Assembly: GCF_001013905.1 (NCBI RefSeq)
Contig: NZ_LN831790.1
Span: forward strand, 7,516,001 to 7,580,000
Reading direction: 5' to 3'
Source of the DNA: Streptomyces leeuwenhoekii
GTDB taxonomy: Bacteria > Actinomycetota > Actinomycetes > Streptomycetales > Streptomycetaceae
Length of the DNA: 64,000 nt
Below the pieces are notes generated by a model. It was not told the DNA's origin. It ran no database searches and saw only the letters and a list, made by a program, of their open reading frames with translations. Below, piece by piece: positions 8,464 to 17,302 of the stretch (position 1 is the stretch's first letter; each line of letters opens with the position of its first letter). The translations under genes and the position numbers were made by a program.

Positions 8464-9401
8464 CCGTAGCCTCCTTGGGCGAAGGAACACTGGTGGCCGA
8501 GCGAGCGGAAGAAGGCGGAGAGGTCCGACTTGACGCCGGCGTCGAGGCGGCCGGGGAAGAGATAGCCGATCAGGCAGCCCGTGTGGGCGACGAAGACGCC
8601 GTCGGCACCGAACCGCCCCCGGTGGGCGAGCATGCTGTCGAACGCCGCTTTGGGCAGCACCCTCTGGGACAGGGCGGCGCTGGCGGTGGCCGCCCGTGCG
8701 ACGGCCGCCGGGTCGCCCGAGGCGAACCCCTTCAGCAGATCGGTCAGGCAGCGCTCGTACTCCTCTCCGTGCCGCCGGTAGTGCTCCAGCAGCAGCCCGG
8801 TGACGGCGGCGGTGTCCACCGTCCCGGGCTCGGTGATGTATGCGGTGTGGAAGCCGATGTGCGTCCCCAGGCGCCGGATCACCCGGTGCCGGCCGCTGAG
8901 GTACAGCGCGAACTCGTCGAGGAAGACACTGTCGGCCCGCTCGATCGCCGCCAGGACACCGAGGACCACGTCCGTGTCGTAGGGCAGGGCGAAGAGCCGG
9001 AACAGGCACCGCAGGGTCGCCACGATGTCGGCGGTCGAACTCGCCATCCCCACGCCCACCCGCAGGTCGGAGTGGGCGCTCCAGCGGCCCGGCGGCAGCG
9101 TGAGCCGGTAGTGCTCCAGGAAGAGCCGGGCCGCCGTCGCGGACTTCTCCCCTAGGGGCGGCGGGCTCGGCGGATCCGTTCCGTGGGTGAAGTACACCCA
9201 GGAATGGCGGTCCACGGGAAAGGACACCACGGCGATGTCCGGCTCGTGACCCGCCCGCAGCGGTCCCTGGTACAGCTCGCCCAGGGTGCCGTGGCAGACA
9301 CCGGCCACCGTGCGGCGCGGCGGGTGCCGCACCCCGTGTGTCTCCCCGGCGGGTGTCAGCACCGTCCGGCCCGGTTCGTCGAAGAGCAGGCCGGCCGGCA
9401 T
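8460..9401 (-). CDS. PduX-like GHMP kinase (L-threonine kinase type)
   Basis: This 313-aa GHMP kinase has the N-terminal CHGTLGELYQGPL segment and the ATP-binding motif GVGMASSTADI, which closely resembles the GKGMASSTAD motif of PduX L-threonine kinases. A C-terminal motif-3-like region contains AHTGCLIGYLF. It is the first gene of the operon. PduX makes O-phospho-L-threonine for adenosylcobalamin, but here the partner is a beta-replacement PLP enzyme, so a diamino-acid route is more likely. The start at 9401 lacks a strong SD; an in-frame GTG about 23 codons later is an alternative. Confidence 0.8.
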   Translation of the reverse strand: MPAGLLFDEPGRTVLTPAGETHGVRHPPRRTVAGVCHGTLGELYQGPLRAGHEPDIAVVSFPVDRHSWVYFTHGTDPPSPPPLGEKSATAARLFLEHYRLTLPPGRWSAHSDLRVGVGMASSTADIVATLRCLFRLFALPYDTDVVLGVLAAIERADSVFLDEFALYLSGRHRVIRRLGTHIGFHTAYITEPGTVDTAAVTGLLLEHYRRHGEEYERCLTDLLKGFASGDPAAVARAATASAALSQRVLPKAAFDSMLAHRGRFGADGVFVAHTGCLIGYLFPGRLDAGVKSDLSAFFRSLGHQCSFAQGGYG

Positions 9402-9906
9402 CCGGCGCGGATGACGGCGACTCGCGCGGTCACGGACACACGTCCTCCTCCTCGTTCGGGCCCCGGGTCAGGACCGGGGAGGAGGCGCAGCGTACGTTGG
9501 TACGGCCGTCCGTACCGCCGACCCGGTCTTCGAGGTCACCGTGCACAGCCCGCACGTCAGGTGCGGACACAGGGGCAGATCTTCGGACTTGCGGGCTCGC
9601 TCACCGGGGAACCGGCGGGCGCCTGCCGGCCGTCTCGCCGCCGAAGGTCCGGTCGGACAGGAGGCACGAACCGACTGCGCGCATCAGCGTAGGGTGGCTC
9701 GCGCCCCCGCGGCAGGGGGCGCGTCGCCAGTTGTCCGAAAACCATCGGTTGACGGGGCAGGCGCCGGAATCCCTCGCGGCTCACAGGGCTCGGAAGCCAC
9801 TCTGACCGGATACCGCCTCTGTATTCCCGGCCACCTCCGCCACACTGGTGCCTCCCACCCCACGCGTACACCGCATGCCGGTGTCCCGCGCCCTGGAAGG
9901 CACAGG
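9402..9906. other. Divergent intergenic region with an 18-bp palindrome
   Basis: This 505-bp region separates the kinase operon (-) from the ferric-reductase-like gene (+) and holds no convincing gene. At 9499-9516 the sequence GGTACGGCCGTCCGTACC has 7-nt inverted arms around CCGT and could be an operator for the minus-strand operon. No sequence resembling the actinobacterial DmdR/IdeR iron box was seen. Confidence 0.4.
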
Positions 9907-10893
9907 ATGCTGCCAGAGACGACGCCTGAGGACGACGGCACGACTCCGCCGCCCGCTCGTGACCGGGGTCCGGCCGATCGGGTCGTCCTCCGTGCCGACC
10001 TGCGGGCCGCGCTGCCCGACGCGAGCGCGGCGGTCGTGGTCACGGCGGCCGTCTTCGCGTTCCTGTACGCGCGCATGGAGTCGGGCGACTCGGCGACGGT
10101 CGCGGTCATGCCGTTCATGGACGATCCCGGCACGTACTGGATGTACCTGCTCAGCCAGGCCTTCGGCTGGTCGGGCCTGCTGTGGGCCTGGGGCACGGTC
10201 ATGCTCGGTCTGCTGCTGTCGGGGCCGCGCCCCGCCCGGCTGCCGGTCTCCCGGCAGGTGCTGGAACGCTGGCACCGCACCACGAGCCTGACCACGATGG
10301 CCCTGATGTTCGCCCACGCGCTGATGTTCGCGGCCGAACTCGTACGCTACGAGGCCCAGTTGGCCTGGGCCGAACGGCTGTGGGCCGGCTTCGCGGACAC
10401 GTTCGTGCCCGGCTGGTACGACTCCGGAACCGGCCGGATCGCCATCCCGCTGGGGCAGGGGGCGTTGTATCTGGCCGTTCCGCTCGGGCTGCTCTTCTAC
10501 GTCCGGCACCGCATCGGGGCGAACACCTGGCGGCGCCTGCACCGCTTCGTGATCGTCGTCTACGTGCTGAGCGTGTGGCACACCCTGCTGTACGGCACCA
10601 ACGTCTGGTACGGCGAGTGGCCGCGCACCGTGCTGTGGCTGCTGCAGCTCCCGGTCGCCGCCTTGTTGCTGGTGCGACTGCTGGCGCCCGCCCGGCGGGC
10701 GGAGCGGCTGGGCGCACCGAGACGGGGCGGGGGCGGGTCGTTGCCGGGCTGGGTGGTGCGGGCCGCCGGCCGTGCGGCAGCCGGGGCCGTTGTGGTGGGT
10801 CTGCTCATCGTGGTGGCGTCCGGCCATGACGGTGGCCGGGACCGCCCCGCCGAGCCGCCCTCGACGAGCCCGCACGCTCCCGAGCCCGAGTGA
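9907..10893 (+). CDS. Ferric-reductase-like transmembrane protein
   Basis: This 328-aa membrane protein has about six hydrophobic helices. Two helices carry His pairs spaced about 14 residues apart: HRTTSLTTMALMFAH around residues 122-136, and a second helix running from HRF to WHTLL around 212-226. This is the bis-haem ligand arrangement of the ferric reductase-like/YedZ superfamily. No C-terminal FAD/NAD domain follows; the protein ends in a further helix and a Pro/Glu-rich tail. It may pass electrons across the membrane to iron chelates or a periplasmic partner. Its place next to a transport and possible metallophore region fits iron handling, but that is inference. Confidence 0.8.
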   Translation: MLPETTPEDDGTTPPPARDRGPADRVVLRADLRAALPDASAAVVVTAAVFAFLYARMESGDSATVAVMPFMDDPGTYWMYLLSQAFGWSGLLWAWGTVMLGLLLSGPRPARLPVSRQVLERWHRTTSLTTMALMFAHALMFAAELVRYEAQLAWAERLWAGFADTFVPGWYDSGTGRIAIPLGQGALYLAVPLGLLFYVRHRIGANTWRRLHRFVIVVYVLSVWHTLLYGTNVWYGEWPRTVLWLLQLPVAALLLVRLLAPARRAERLGAPRRGGGGSLPGWVVRAAGRAAAGAVVVGLLIVVASGHDGGRDRPAEPPSTSPHAPEPE

Positions 10894-10945
10894 CCCGAGC
10901 CCGAGTGACCCGCTCCTGGGTGATCCGGGGGGCGAGGTCACCACC

Positions 10946-11443
10946 TCACGGTCGCATGGGAGCCGCGGGACTCTCACGTACCGGGTGCTTGCTCATGACC
11001 GAGACCCGGTTGAAGGCGTTGATGGTGATGGCGACCCAGATCACCGCGGAGATCTCCTCGTCGGACAGCGCGGACCGGGCCTCGGCGTACGCGGTGGTCT
11101 GTGCACCGGCGTCCGCGGGGCGCGTGGTGGCCTCCGCCAGGGCGAGCGCCGTTCGTTCCCGGGGGCTGAACAGCTCGGTGTCCCGCCAGGCCGCCAGGAC
11201 GCCCAGCCGCCGGGTGGTCTCCCCGGCCCGCAGGGCCGCTCGCGTGTGCAGATCGAGGCAGTACGCGCAGGCGTTGAGCTGGGAGACGCGCAGGTTGACC
11301 AGTTCGACGAGGATGCGGTCCAGCCCGGCCGCGGCCGCCACGGCCTTCACGGTCTCGGCGGTCGCGGCCAGAGCGCGGTAGGCGTCGGGGCTCTGCTTGT
11401 CGATGTAGACCCGGTCTCCCGCTCTCGCCGCCGTGTCCGTCAT
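10946..11443 (-). CDS. Carboxymuconolactone decarboxylase/AhpD-family protein
   Basis: This 165-aa alpha-helical AhpD-like protein carries the redox motif CAYC followed by LDLHTR (an E/D-x-x-x-x-CxxC-x-x-x-H pattern). The family reduces hydroperoxides via the Cys pair. The start ATG at 11443 has a good SD (AAGGAG). It is divergent from the pirin gene across a short shared promoter region. Streptomyces AhpD-like proteins of this size are common, and the physiological substrate is unknown. Confidence 0.85.
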   Translation of the reverse strand: MTDTAARAGDRVYIDKQSPDAYRALAATAETVKAVAAAAGLDRILVELVNLRVSQLNACAYCLDLHTRAALRAGETTRRLGVLAAWRDTELFSPRERTALALAEATTRPADAGAQTTAYAEARSALSDEEISAVIWVAITINAFNRVSVMSKHPVRESPAAPMRP

Positions 11444-11536
11444 GTGGTCTCCTTCATCGGGCGATCAAGTGTGGTGAGGCATATCATCGACCAGTAGATG
11501 TTGAAAGTCGAACATTTCCGGGGAGAGGGCCGACTC
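11444..11536. promoter_or_regulatory. Shared promoter region with imperfect dyad
   Basis: The 93-bp divergent region between the AhpD-like and pirin genes contains ATGTTGAAAGTCGAACAT (11498-11515), an imperfect dyad with ATGTT/AACAT arms, a plausible site for a redox-responsive regulator. It also covers an upstream in-frame ATG of pirin that I reject as start. Confidence 0.35.
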
Positions 11537-12511
11537 GTGAGCAACACCGAAGCACATCCCGCCCAACTGCGATGCGGGGGAGAGCCCGGCGACGACGGTT
11601 TCCGTGCCGTCGAGGTCCTCACGGCCCGGCAGGTCCCGCTCGGCGGCCCCCGGGCGATGGCGGTGCGGCGCACCCTGCCCCAGCGGGCCCGGACACTGAT
11701 CGGCGCCTGGTGCTTCGCCGACCACTACGGCCCCGACGACGTCTCCGTGACGGGCGGGATGGACGTCCCCCCGCATCCGCACACCGGACTGCAGACGGTG
11801 AGCTGGCTCTTCAGCGGTGAGATCGAGCACCGGGACAGCCTGGGCAGCCACGCCTTCGTCCGGCCCGGTGAACTCAACCTCATGACAGGCGGTCACGGGA
11901 TCAGCCACAGCGAGGTGTCGACTCCCGGGACGACGATCCTGCACGGCGTCCAGCTCTGGGTGGCGCTGCCCGACGAGCACCGCGATGCCCCGCGGGACTT
12001 CCAGCACCACGTACCGGCTCCCGTGCCGCTGAAGGGCGGCAGCGCCCGGGTCTTCCTCGGCACGCTCGCCGGCGACACCTCCCCGGTCCGCACCTTCACA
12101 CCCCTGCTCGGCGCCGAACTGTCGGTGGATCCCGGTGCCACGCTGAGCCTCGACGTCGACCCCGACTTCGAGCACGGGCTGCTCGTGGACACCGGCGACG
12201 TCCGTCTGAACGGCACCGCCCTGGAACCGGCCCAGATGGGCTACGCCGCCCCCGGGCGCGCGGTGCTGACCGTCGTGAACGAGGGGCCGCGAACCGCACG
12301 GCTGGTACTGCTGGGCGGGCCTCCCTTCGGGGAGGAGATCGTCATGTGGTGGAACTTCATCGCCCGGTCGACGGAAGAGATCGCCCAGGCGCGTCAGGAC
12401 TGGATGGAAGGGCGGCGGCGATTCGGCGAGGTGAAGGGGTACGACGGCGATCCGCTGCCCGCTCCGGTGCTGCCGAACGTGCCGTTGAAGCCGCGCGGAA
12501 ACAGAAGCTGA
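11537..12511 (+). CDS. Pirin family protein
   Basis: This 324-aa bicupin protein shows the metal-binding residues of pirins: HPHTGL (two His) and GGHGISHSE (His and Glu) in the N-terminal cupin, with PPFGEEIVMWWNFIA in the C-terminal domain. Some pirins are quercetinases and others act as redox-sensing cofactors. I chose the GTG at 11537 because GGGGAGAGGG lies about 7 nt upstream; an in-frame ATG at 11498 has no SD. Divergence from an AhpD-like gene suggests a shared oxidative-stress role. Confidence 0.88.
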   Translation: MSNTEAHPAQLRCGGEPGDDGFRAVEVLTARQVPLGGPRAMAVRRTLPQRARTLIGAWCFADHYGPDDVSVTGGMDVPPHPHTGLQTVSWLFSGEIEHRDSLGSHAFVRPGELNLMTGGHGISHSEVSTPGTTILHGVQLWVALPDEHRDAPRDFQHHVPAPVPLKGGSARVFLGTLAGDTSPVRTFTPLLGAELSVDPGATLSLDVDPDFEHGLLVDTGDVRLNGTALEPAQMGYAAPGRAVLTVVNEGPRTARLVLLGGPPFGEEIVMWWNFIARSTEEIAQARQDWMEGRRRFGEVKGYDGDPLPAPVLPNVPLKPRGNRS

Positions 12512-12700
12512 CCTGCATCAACGCCCATACGTCCCAGAAGGGCTCGGGCGCGCTCGCAATGGCGCCTCGCCGGTGCCTCGAGGCGACTTCGTCGATGGCC
12601 CGTCACCGGCAGGCGGACCGTACGGACGGGTCCATCGACCTGCGCGAGCGGGTGCGGCCGGCAGCGAACGGCTCGATGACGACGACTTCGCGCATCTCGC
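12512..12700. other. Convergent intergenic region, no gene seen
   Basis: The 189 bp between pirin (+) and arsC (-) contain no convincing coding sequence or strong hairpin. Confidence 0.4.
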
Positions 12701-13123
12701 TCACGCCGTCGCTTCCGGCTCGGCCGGGGCGATCTCCGCGATCAGACCCTCCACCAGGGTCTTGATCTCGTCGCGGATCGGGCGGACGGCTTCGACGCCC
12801 TGGCCGGCCGGGTCCTCGAGCTCCCAGTCCAGGTAGCGCTTGCCGGGGAAGACGGGGCAGGTGTCGCCGCAGCCCATGGTGATGCAGACGTCCGACTCGC
12901 GGACCGCGTCGACGGTGAGCATCTTCGGCGTCTCCTGGGAGATGTCGATGCCGACCTCGGCCATGGCCCGGACGGCGGCCGGGTTGACCTCGGCGCCCGG
13001 GTCGGAGCCGGCGGAGCGGACCTCGACGCGGTCTCCGGCCAGGTGGGTCAGCCACGCGGCGGCCATCTGGGAGCGGCCGGCGTTGTGGACGCAGACGAAC
13101 AGGACGGACGGCTTGTCGGCCAT
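12701..13123 (-). CDS. arsC: Arsenate reductase, low-molecular-weight phosphatase type
   Basis: This 140-aa protein has the P-loop-like active site CVHNAGRSQMAAAW near the N-terminus and a resolving-Cys region ITMGCGDTCPVFPGKRYLDWELEDPAGQ. It reduces arsenate to arsenite for export by the Acr3 gene on the other side of the divergent promoter. The reductant in actinobacteria is thioredoxin or mycothiol; the sequence alone does not decide which. Confidence 0.93.
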   Translation of the reverse strand: MADKPSVLFVCVHNAGRSQMAAAWLTHLAGDRVEVRSAGSDPGAEVNPAAVRAMAEVGIDISQETPKMLTVDAVRESDVCITMGCGDTCPVFPGKRYLDWELEDPAGQGVEAVRPIRDEIKTLVEGLIAEIAPAEPEATA

Positions 13124-13220
13124 GGTGATCGCTCTCTCCCGGGTCGCGCGGCGGAACCCGGCCGCCGATGACTTCAGTCCCCGCTGGTATCAGCGAGTGA
13201 TGATGTGAGACTATCAGTGC
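13124..13220. promoter_or_regulatory. ars divergent promoter/operator region
   Basis: This 97-bp gap lies between arsC (-) and arsR (+). It contains repeated TATCAG words (TATCAGCGAG, TATCAGTGCA) and a TGAT/ATCA pair near the arsR start, plausibly the ArsR binding site controlling both directions. The exact operator was not resolved. Confidence 0.4.
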
Positions 13221-13529
13221 ATGCTGACTTCAGTCGATCCTGATGTGATCCGGGTGCTGGGCGATCCGCTCCGCCTGAAGATCGTGACCTTGCTGGCGCG
13301 CGAGACGCTCTGCACGACGCATCTGGTCGAGGAGACCGGAGCCAAGCAGACCAACCTGTCCAACCACATGAAGGTGTTGCGCGAGGCCGGGGTCGTGGAG
13401 ACCGAGCCGTGCGGCCGCTTCACCTACTACAGGCTCAAGCCCGAGGTCCTGGCCGGCCTGTCCGAGCGGTTCGCCGAACTCGCCGCCTCCGCCCGCACCG
13501 CCGCCGAGAACAAGAGGGCCTGCCCGTGA
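13221..13529 (+). CDS. arsR: ArsR-family arsenite-responsive repressor
   Basis: This 102-aa winged-helix protein contains VLGDPLRLKIVTLLA, the recognition helix AKQTNLSNHMKVLREAGVV, and a wing with GRFTYYRL. A Cys in ETLCTTHLVEE and a C-terminal Cys (RACP) are candidate As(III) ligands; the ELCVC motif of the E. coli type is absent. It is first in an operon with acr3 and arsO and divergent from arsC, so it should repress both directions until arsenite binds. Confidence 0.92.
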   Translation: MLTSVDPDVIRVLGDPLRLKIVTLLARETLCTTHLVEETGAKQTNLSNHMKVLREAGVVETEPCGRFTYYRLKPEVLAGLSERFAELAASARTAAENKRACP

Positions 13530-14644
13530 CCTCCACCGAGCCCACCACCGCCCGCGCCCGGAGCGCCGACGCGGCCGGTGACGACTCGATCGTCAGGAAG
13601 CTCTCCACCCTGGACCGCTATCTAGCGGTGTGGATCCTGCTCGCCATGGCCGTCGGTCTCGGCCTGGGCCGTCTGATCCCGGGGATGAACGACGCGCTCG
13701 CGAAGATCGAGATCGGCGGAATCTCGCTGCCGATCGCGCTCGGCCTGCTGGTCATGATGTACCCGGTCCTCGCCAAGGTCCGCTACGACCGGCTCGACCG
13801 CGTAACCGGCGACAGGAAGCTGATGATCTCCTCGCTGGTCGTCAACTGGATCGTCGGTCCGGCGGTGATGTTCGCCCTCGCGTGGATCTTCCTGCCGGAC
13901 CTGCCGGAGTACCGCACCGGCCTGATCGTCGTCGGCCTGGCCCGCTGCATCGCCATGGTCATCATCTGGAACGACCTCGCCTGCGGCGACCGCGAGGCCG
14001 CCGCCGTGCTCGTCGCCCTGAACTCGGTGTTCCAGGTCCTCGCATTCGGCCTGCTGGGCTGGTTCTACCTCGACCTGCTGCCCCGGTGGCTGAGCCTCGG
14101 CGACGGCCAGGGCCTGGACGTGTCCGTGTGGCACATCGCGCTGAACGTCGTCATCTTCCTCGGCATCCCGCTGCTGGCCGGCTTCCTCACCCGCCGCCTC
14201 GGCGAGCAGAAGCTGGGCCGCGCCGACTACGAGGCGACGTTCCTGCCGAAGATCGGGCCGTGGGCGCTGTACGGGCTGCTGTTCACGATCGTCGTCCTCT
14301 TCGCCCTGCAGGGCAGGACGATCACCTCCCAGCCGCTGGACGTCGCCCGGATCGCGCTGCCGCTGCTGGTGTACTTCGCCGTCATGTTCTTCGGCACGTT
14401 CCTGCTCGGCAAGGGCCTGGGCCTGGCCTACGACCGCACCGCGACGCTGGCGTTCACGGCGGCGGGCAACAACTTCGAGCTGGCCATCGCGGTCGCCATC
14501 GCCACCTTCGGCGTCACCTCCGGGCAGGCGCTGTCCGGCGTCGTCGGCCCGCTCATCGAGGTCCCGGTGCTGATCGGCCTGGTCTACGTCGCGCTCGCCT
14601 GGCGCAGGAAGTTCGCGGCCGACGCGGTGACGACTGCCCCGTGA
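13526..14644 (+). CDS. acr3: Arsenite efflux permease Acr3
   Basis: This 372-aa protein has about ten transmembrane helices (BASS fold). The Acr3 landmark [17 protein letters not shown] holds the conserved Cys, and [17 protein letters not shown] and [13 protein letters not shown] lie near the C-terminus. The GTG start overlaps the arsR stop (GTGA). It exports arsenite using the proton motive force. Confidence 0.93.
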   Translation: MTSTEPTTARARSADAAGDDSIVRKLSTLDRYLAVWILLAMAVGLGLGRLIPGMNDALAKIEIGGISLPIALGLLVMMYPVLAKVRYDRLDRVTGDRKLMISSLVVNWIVGPAVMFALAWIFLPDLPEYRTGLIVVGLARCIAMVIIWNDLACGDREAAAVLVALNSVFQVLAFGLLGWFYLDLLPRWLSLGDGQGLDVSVWHIALNVVIFLGIPLLAGFLTRRLGEQKLGRADYEATFLPKIGPWALYGLLFTIVVLFALQGRTITSQPLDVARIALPLLVYFAVMFFGTFLLGKGLGLAYDRTATLAFTAAGNNFELAIAVAIATFGVTSGQALSGVVGPLIEVPVLIGLVYVALAWRRKFAADAVTTAP

Positions 14645-15702
14645 CGCAGCACACGGACGTGGTGGTGGTCGGCGGCGGCCAGGCAGGGCTCGCCGCCGGC
14701 TACCACCTGCGCCGCCAGGGCCTCGACTTCGTGATCCTGGACGCCGGGGCGACGCCGGGCGGGTCCTGGCAGCACATGTGGGACTCGCTGCGCCTGTTCT
14801 CCCCGGCCGGGCACTCCTCCCTGCCCGGCCGCCTCATGCCCGTCCAGGGAGGCGAGACCTACCCCGGTGCCGGACACGTGGTGGACTACCTCGCCGACTA
14901 CGAGAAGCGCTACGCCCTGCCCGTCCAGCACGGCACCCGCGTACGGGCCGTACGCCGCGACGGCGAGCGGCTCCTGGTCGAGGCGGACTGCGGCACCTGG
15001 CGGACCCAGGCGGTCATCAGCGCCACCGGCACGTGGTCGCGGCCCTTCCTCCCCGCCGTTCCCGGCCGCGGCGTCTTCACCGGCCGGGAGCTGCACACGG
15101 TGCACTACCGCTCGCCGGCCGACTTCGCCGGACAGCGCGTCATCGTGGTCGGCGGCGGGAACTCCGGCGCGCAGATCGCCGCCGACCTCGCCCTGGACGG
15201 CCGTGTGACGGTGACGTGGGTGACCCAGCGCCCGCCCCGGTTCCTGCCCGACGACGTCGACGGCCGTGTCCTGTTCGATGTCGCCACCGCCCGCCGCCGC
15301 GCCCTCGACGCCGGCCGCAGCGACAGCGGCGGGGTCGCCTCGCTCGGCGACATCGTCGCCGTGCCGCCCGTACGGGCCGCCCGTGACGCCGGACTTCTCT
15401 CTGCGCAGCAGATGTTCACCGGGCTCACCGCCACCGGCGTGCGGTGGCCGGACGGAACCCGGGAAGCGGTCGACACGGTGATCTGGTGCACCGGGTTCAG
15501 GCCGGCCCTGGCCCACCTCGCTCCGCTCGGGCTGCGCGGCCGGCGCGGCCGCATCGCCACCGACGGCACCCGGGCCGTCGCCGAGCCGCGGCTGCACCTG
15601 ATCGGCTACGGCGACTGGACCGGGCCGGCCTCCGCCACCCTCATCGGCGTCGGCCGGACGGCCCGCGACGCCTCCCAGCGGATCCGTGACCTCCTGCGCT
15701 GA
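14641..15702 (+). CDS. arsO: ArsO-type flavin-binding monooxygenase
   Basis: This 353-aa FAD/NADPH protein has [17 protein letters not shown] (FAD GxGxxG), [16 protein letters not shown], a second Rossmann motif [17 protein letters not shown] (NADPH), and [11 protein letters not shown] near the C-terminus. The GTG start overlaps the acr3 stop. Genes of this type accompany arsR and acr3/arsB in Streptomyces ars clusters under the name arsO. The flavoprotein helps arsenic resistance there, but its chemistry is less certain than that of the other ars genes. Confidence 0.85.
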   Translation: MTQHTDVVVVGGGQAGLAAGYHLRRQGLDFVILDAGATPGGSWQHMWDSLRLFSPAGHSSLPGRLMPVQGGETYPGAGHVVDYLADYEKRYALPVQHGTRVRAVRRDGERLLVEADCGTWRTQAVISATGTWSRPFLPAVPGRGVFTGRELHTVHYRSPADFAGQRVIVVGGGNSGAQIAADLALDGRVTVTWVTQRPPRFLPDDVDGRVLFDVATARRRALDAGRSDSGGVASLGDIVAVPPVRAARDAGLLSAQQMFTGLTATGVRWPDGTREAVDTVIWCTGFRPALAHLAPLGLRGRRGRIATDGTRAVAEPRLHLIGYGDWTGPASATLIGVGRTARDASQRIRDLLR

Positions 15703-15748
15703 AGCACCGAAGGGAAGAGAACGCCCAGGCGCGTGTGTGTTCGCGATG

Positions 15749-15775
15749 CCGGAAGCGTCTCGCCCGTGCTTCCGG
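15749..15775 (+). terminator. Hairpin after the ars operon
   Basis: An 8-bp inverted repeat CCGGAAGC / GCTTCCGG with an 11-nt loop lies 47 nt past the arsO stop. Confidence 0.5.
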
Positions 15776-15809
15776 AGCGACCTTCCGAACGGGGTAGCCC
15801 CGGGTGCAC

Positions 15810-15842
15810 CATGCCGGCTCAGGTTCGAGTCTGGGGGGCATG
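15810..15842 (+). other. tRNA T-arm-like hairpin overlapping a start codon
   Basis: CATGCC (15810-15815) pairs with GGCATG (15837-15842). Inside it, CTCAG and CTGGG pair around a loop reading GTTCGAGT, which mimics a tRNA T-arm. The remaining arms of a tRNA are absent. The right arm includes the ATG proposed for the next gene. It may be a tRNA-derived attachment-site remnant or a translational control hairpin. Confidence 0.35.
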
Positions 15843-17297
15843 AGCATCCGTCCATGGGTCATCGTGGGGCCGCCCGACAGTCGTGGCCTTCGCCGAGTCA
15901 CCATGGGCGGCGAGACGGCCGGTGACGTCTGGTCGAAGGCCGAGCTGCGAAAAATACTCGGCCGTTCCGGCTACCCGGAAAACATGGATCTGGAGGACCG
16001 GACGGTCGTCTGCTGGCACGGGGGTGACAGCGGGACCTGGCCGGACCGAGCCTGGACAAGGCGCTCGATCATGTTACTCATGATGGCCGGGCTGCTCGCA
16101 TCCACGGTTTTCAGCGCGGTCATCGGATGGCCGGACGCCTCGGGGGCCCTGACTTTTGCGCAACGGATCACCGGGGTTCTTTTTGTCTTTTCGGGTGTGG
16201 TGCAGGGGGCGGCGGCGATCGCGGCGCTCGACTACTGGGGGAAGCGACAGGCCAGGGCCTCCGGTGCGCTTGTGCTGCTGGGTGTGCTCATTGCACTGAC
16301 CACCGACAGCATTCTTCTTTCTCTCTGGCTCGAGGAGAGGGAGTACACACTCTACTTGCTGGTGTATGCGCCCCTGTGGTGCTGGTCCGTATGGGCGCTG
16401 TTCATTCTTGTGCGCGAAAAATCATGGAAGGGAATCCCGCAGCCCAAGACGTTCGCGGCCGGGGTGGTCGCCACGGCACTTCTGACGGCACTCAGTCTCG
16501 CGTACTCGACCATGTATCAGCCTGCGGCGGCCCCCATGCACTTCACCCTGAAAGCGGAATTCGGGAAGGCCTGGAAGGATCGCAGTCTCCCCTTCGTTCA
16601 TGTGCCGCTCACGCTGTATATGAAGAACACCGGCGGGGTCCCTGTGTACATCATCAACGACATTTACACGGTCCGCGGAAGGGCTTCCTTGTATTCCGAG
16701 GGGGAGGAGGATCTGACGACGGAGTGGCGGAAGAGTGTGGAGCGGGAGGGGGGGAGGAGCGAGGGGGAGGCGGAACTCTACGTCGACCGGCTCAGATACA
16801 CCACCATCAGCAGTGGACGCTTCTCTGGCTCCGGTAACTCGCTCGACGTCGGGCAGGAGTACTCGTTGGAACGTGTATTCCAGCTCCCCAGTGATGCCGG
16901 GTACGACACCGTGAGTGTCGAATTCCAGATCTCATACATGAGGAAAGACCGGGGAAAACTCGCGGTGGATGAATTCAGAATCCCTCATCCTTCATGGAGC
17001 GAACGACACAGCCGCTACTACTGCCAGCCGGAGATCTGCGGCGAGCAGCTCATATACCACGGAAGAGTGCGACACAACAACAATCTCATCAACATGACGC
17101 GCAAACCGCGTTATGTGACGGCTGTCTGGTCTCCGGAAGGCCGGTTCATCTCCTCCATCTCTTCCTTCCGTTTCGATTCCTCCGGGACGGGTGACTACCG
17201 GGAAGAAAGGAGGGAGCTGGAAAGATACGGAGCGACGAGGTCGCGGGCTGGTTCAGAGGTCTCCGTGGCCGAACTGCTCGGCTCCGCGGGGATCTGA
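15840..17297 (+). CDS. Unrecognised membrane protein with extracytoplasmic C-domain
   Basis: This 485-aa protein is not recognised. Residues ~1-75 are soluble and contain WSKAELRKILGRSGYPENMDLED. About five hydrophobic helices follow (residues ~78-225), then a largely beta-type domain of about 250 residues with two Cys in YYCQPEICGEQ. Codon use is less GC-biased than in the neighbours, with A/T at many third positions, and a TTA codon occurs at 16074-16076, so translation should need the bldA tRNA in Streptomyces. The start is uncertain: ATG 15840 follows a G-run, and ATG 15903 is possible. It converges on the next gene with only 5 nt between stops. Confidence 0.6.
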   Translation: MSIRPWVIVGPPDSRGLRRVTMGGETAGDVWSKAELRKILGRSGYPENMDLEDRTVVCWHGGDSGTWPDRAWTRRSIMLLMMAGLLASTVFSAVIGWPDASGALTFAQRITGVLFVFSGVVQGAAAIAALDYWGKRQARASGALVLLGVLIALTTDSILLSLWLEEREYTLYLLVYAPLWCWSVWALFILVREKSWKGIPQPKTFAAGVVATALLTALSLAYSTMYQPAAAPMHFTLKAEFGKAWKDRSLPFVHVPLTLYMKNTGGVPVYIINDIYTVRGRASLYSEGEEDLTTEWRKSVEREGGRSEGEAELYVDRLRYTTISSGRFSGSGNSLDVGQEYSLERVFQLPSDAGYDTVSVEFQISYMRKDRGKLAVDEFRIPHPSWSERHSRYYCQPEICGEQLIYHGRVRHNNNLINMTRKPRYVTAVWSPEGRFISSISSFRFDSSGTGDYREERRELERYGATRSRAGSEVSVAELLGSAGI

Positions 17298-17302
17298 TCC
17301 GG

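Noticed and set aside
9541-9906. N-terminal extension of the ferric-reductase-like protein in the same frame
   Set aside because: The extra ~120 residues are Arg/Pro/Gly-rich without pattern, and ATG 9907 starts a normal protein.
9402-9906. Iron box controlling the putative metallophore operon
   Set aside because: No TTAGGTTAGGCTAACCTAA-like sequence is visible; the only dyad there has a different sequence.
11498-11536. Upstream ATG start for pirin
   Set aside because: It lacks an SD and overlaps a putative operator dyad; GTG 11537 has a good SD and the usual family start.
15780-15842. Possible tRNA gene
   Set aside because: Only a T-arm-like hairpin is present; no D-arm, anticodon arm or full acceptor stem can be folded.
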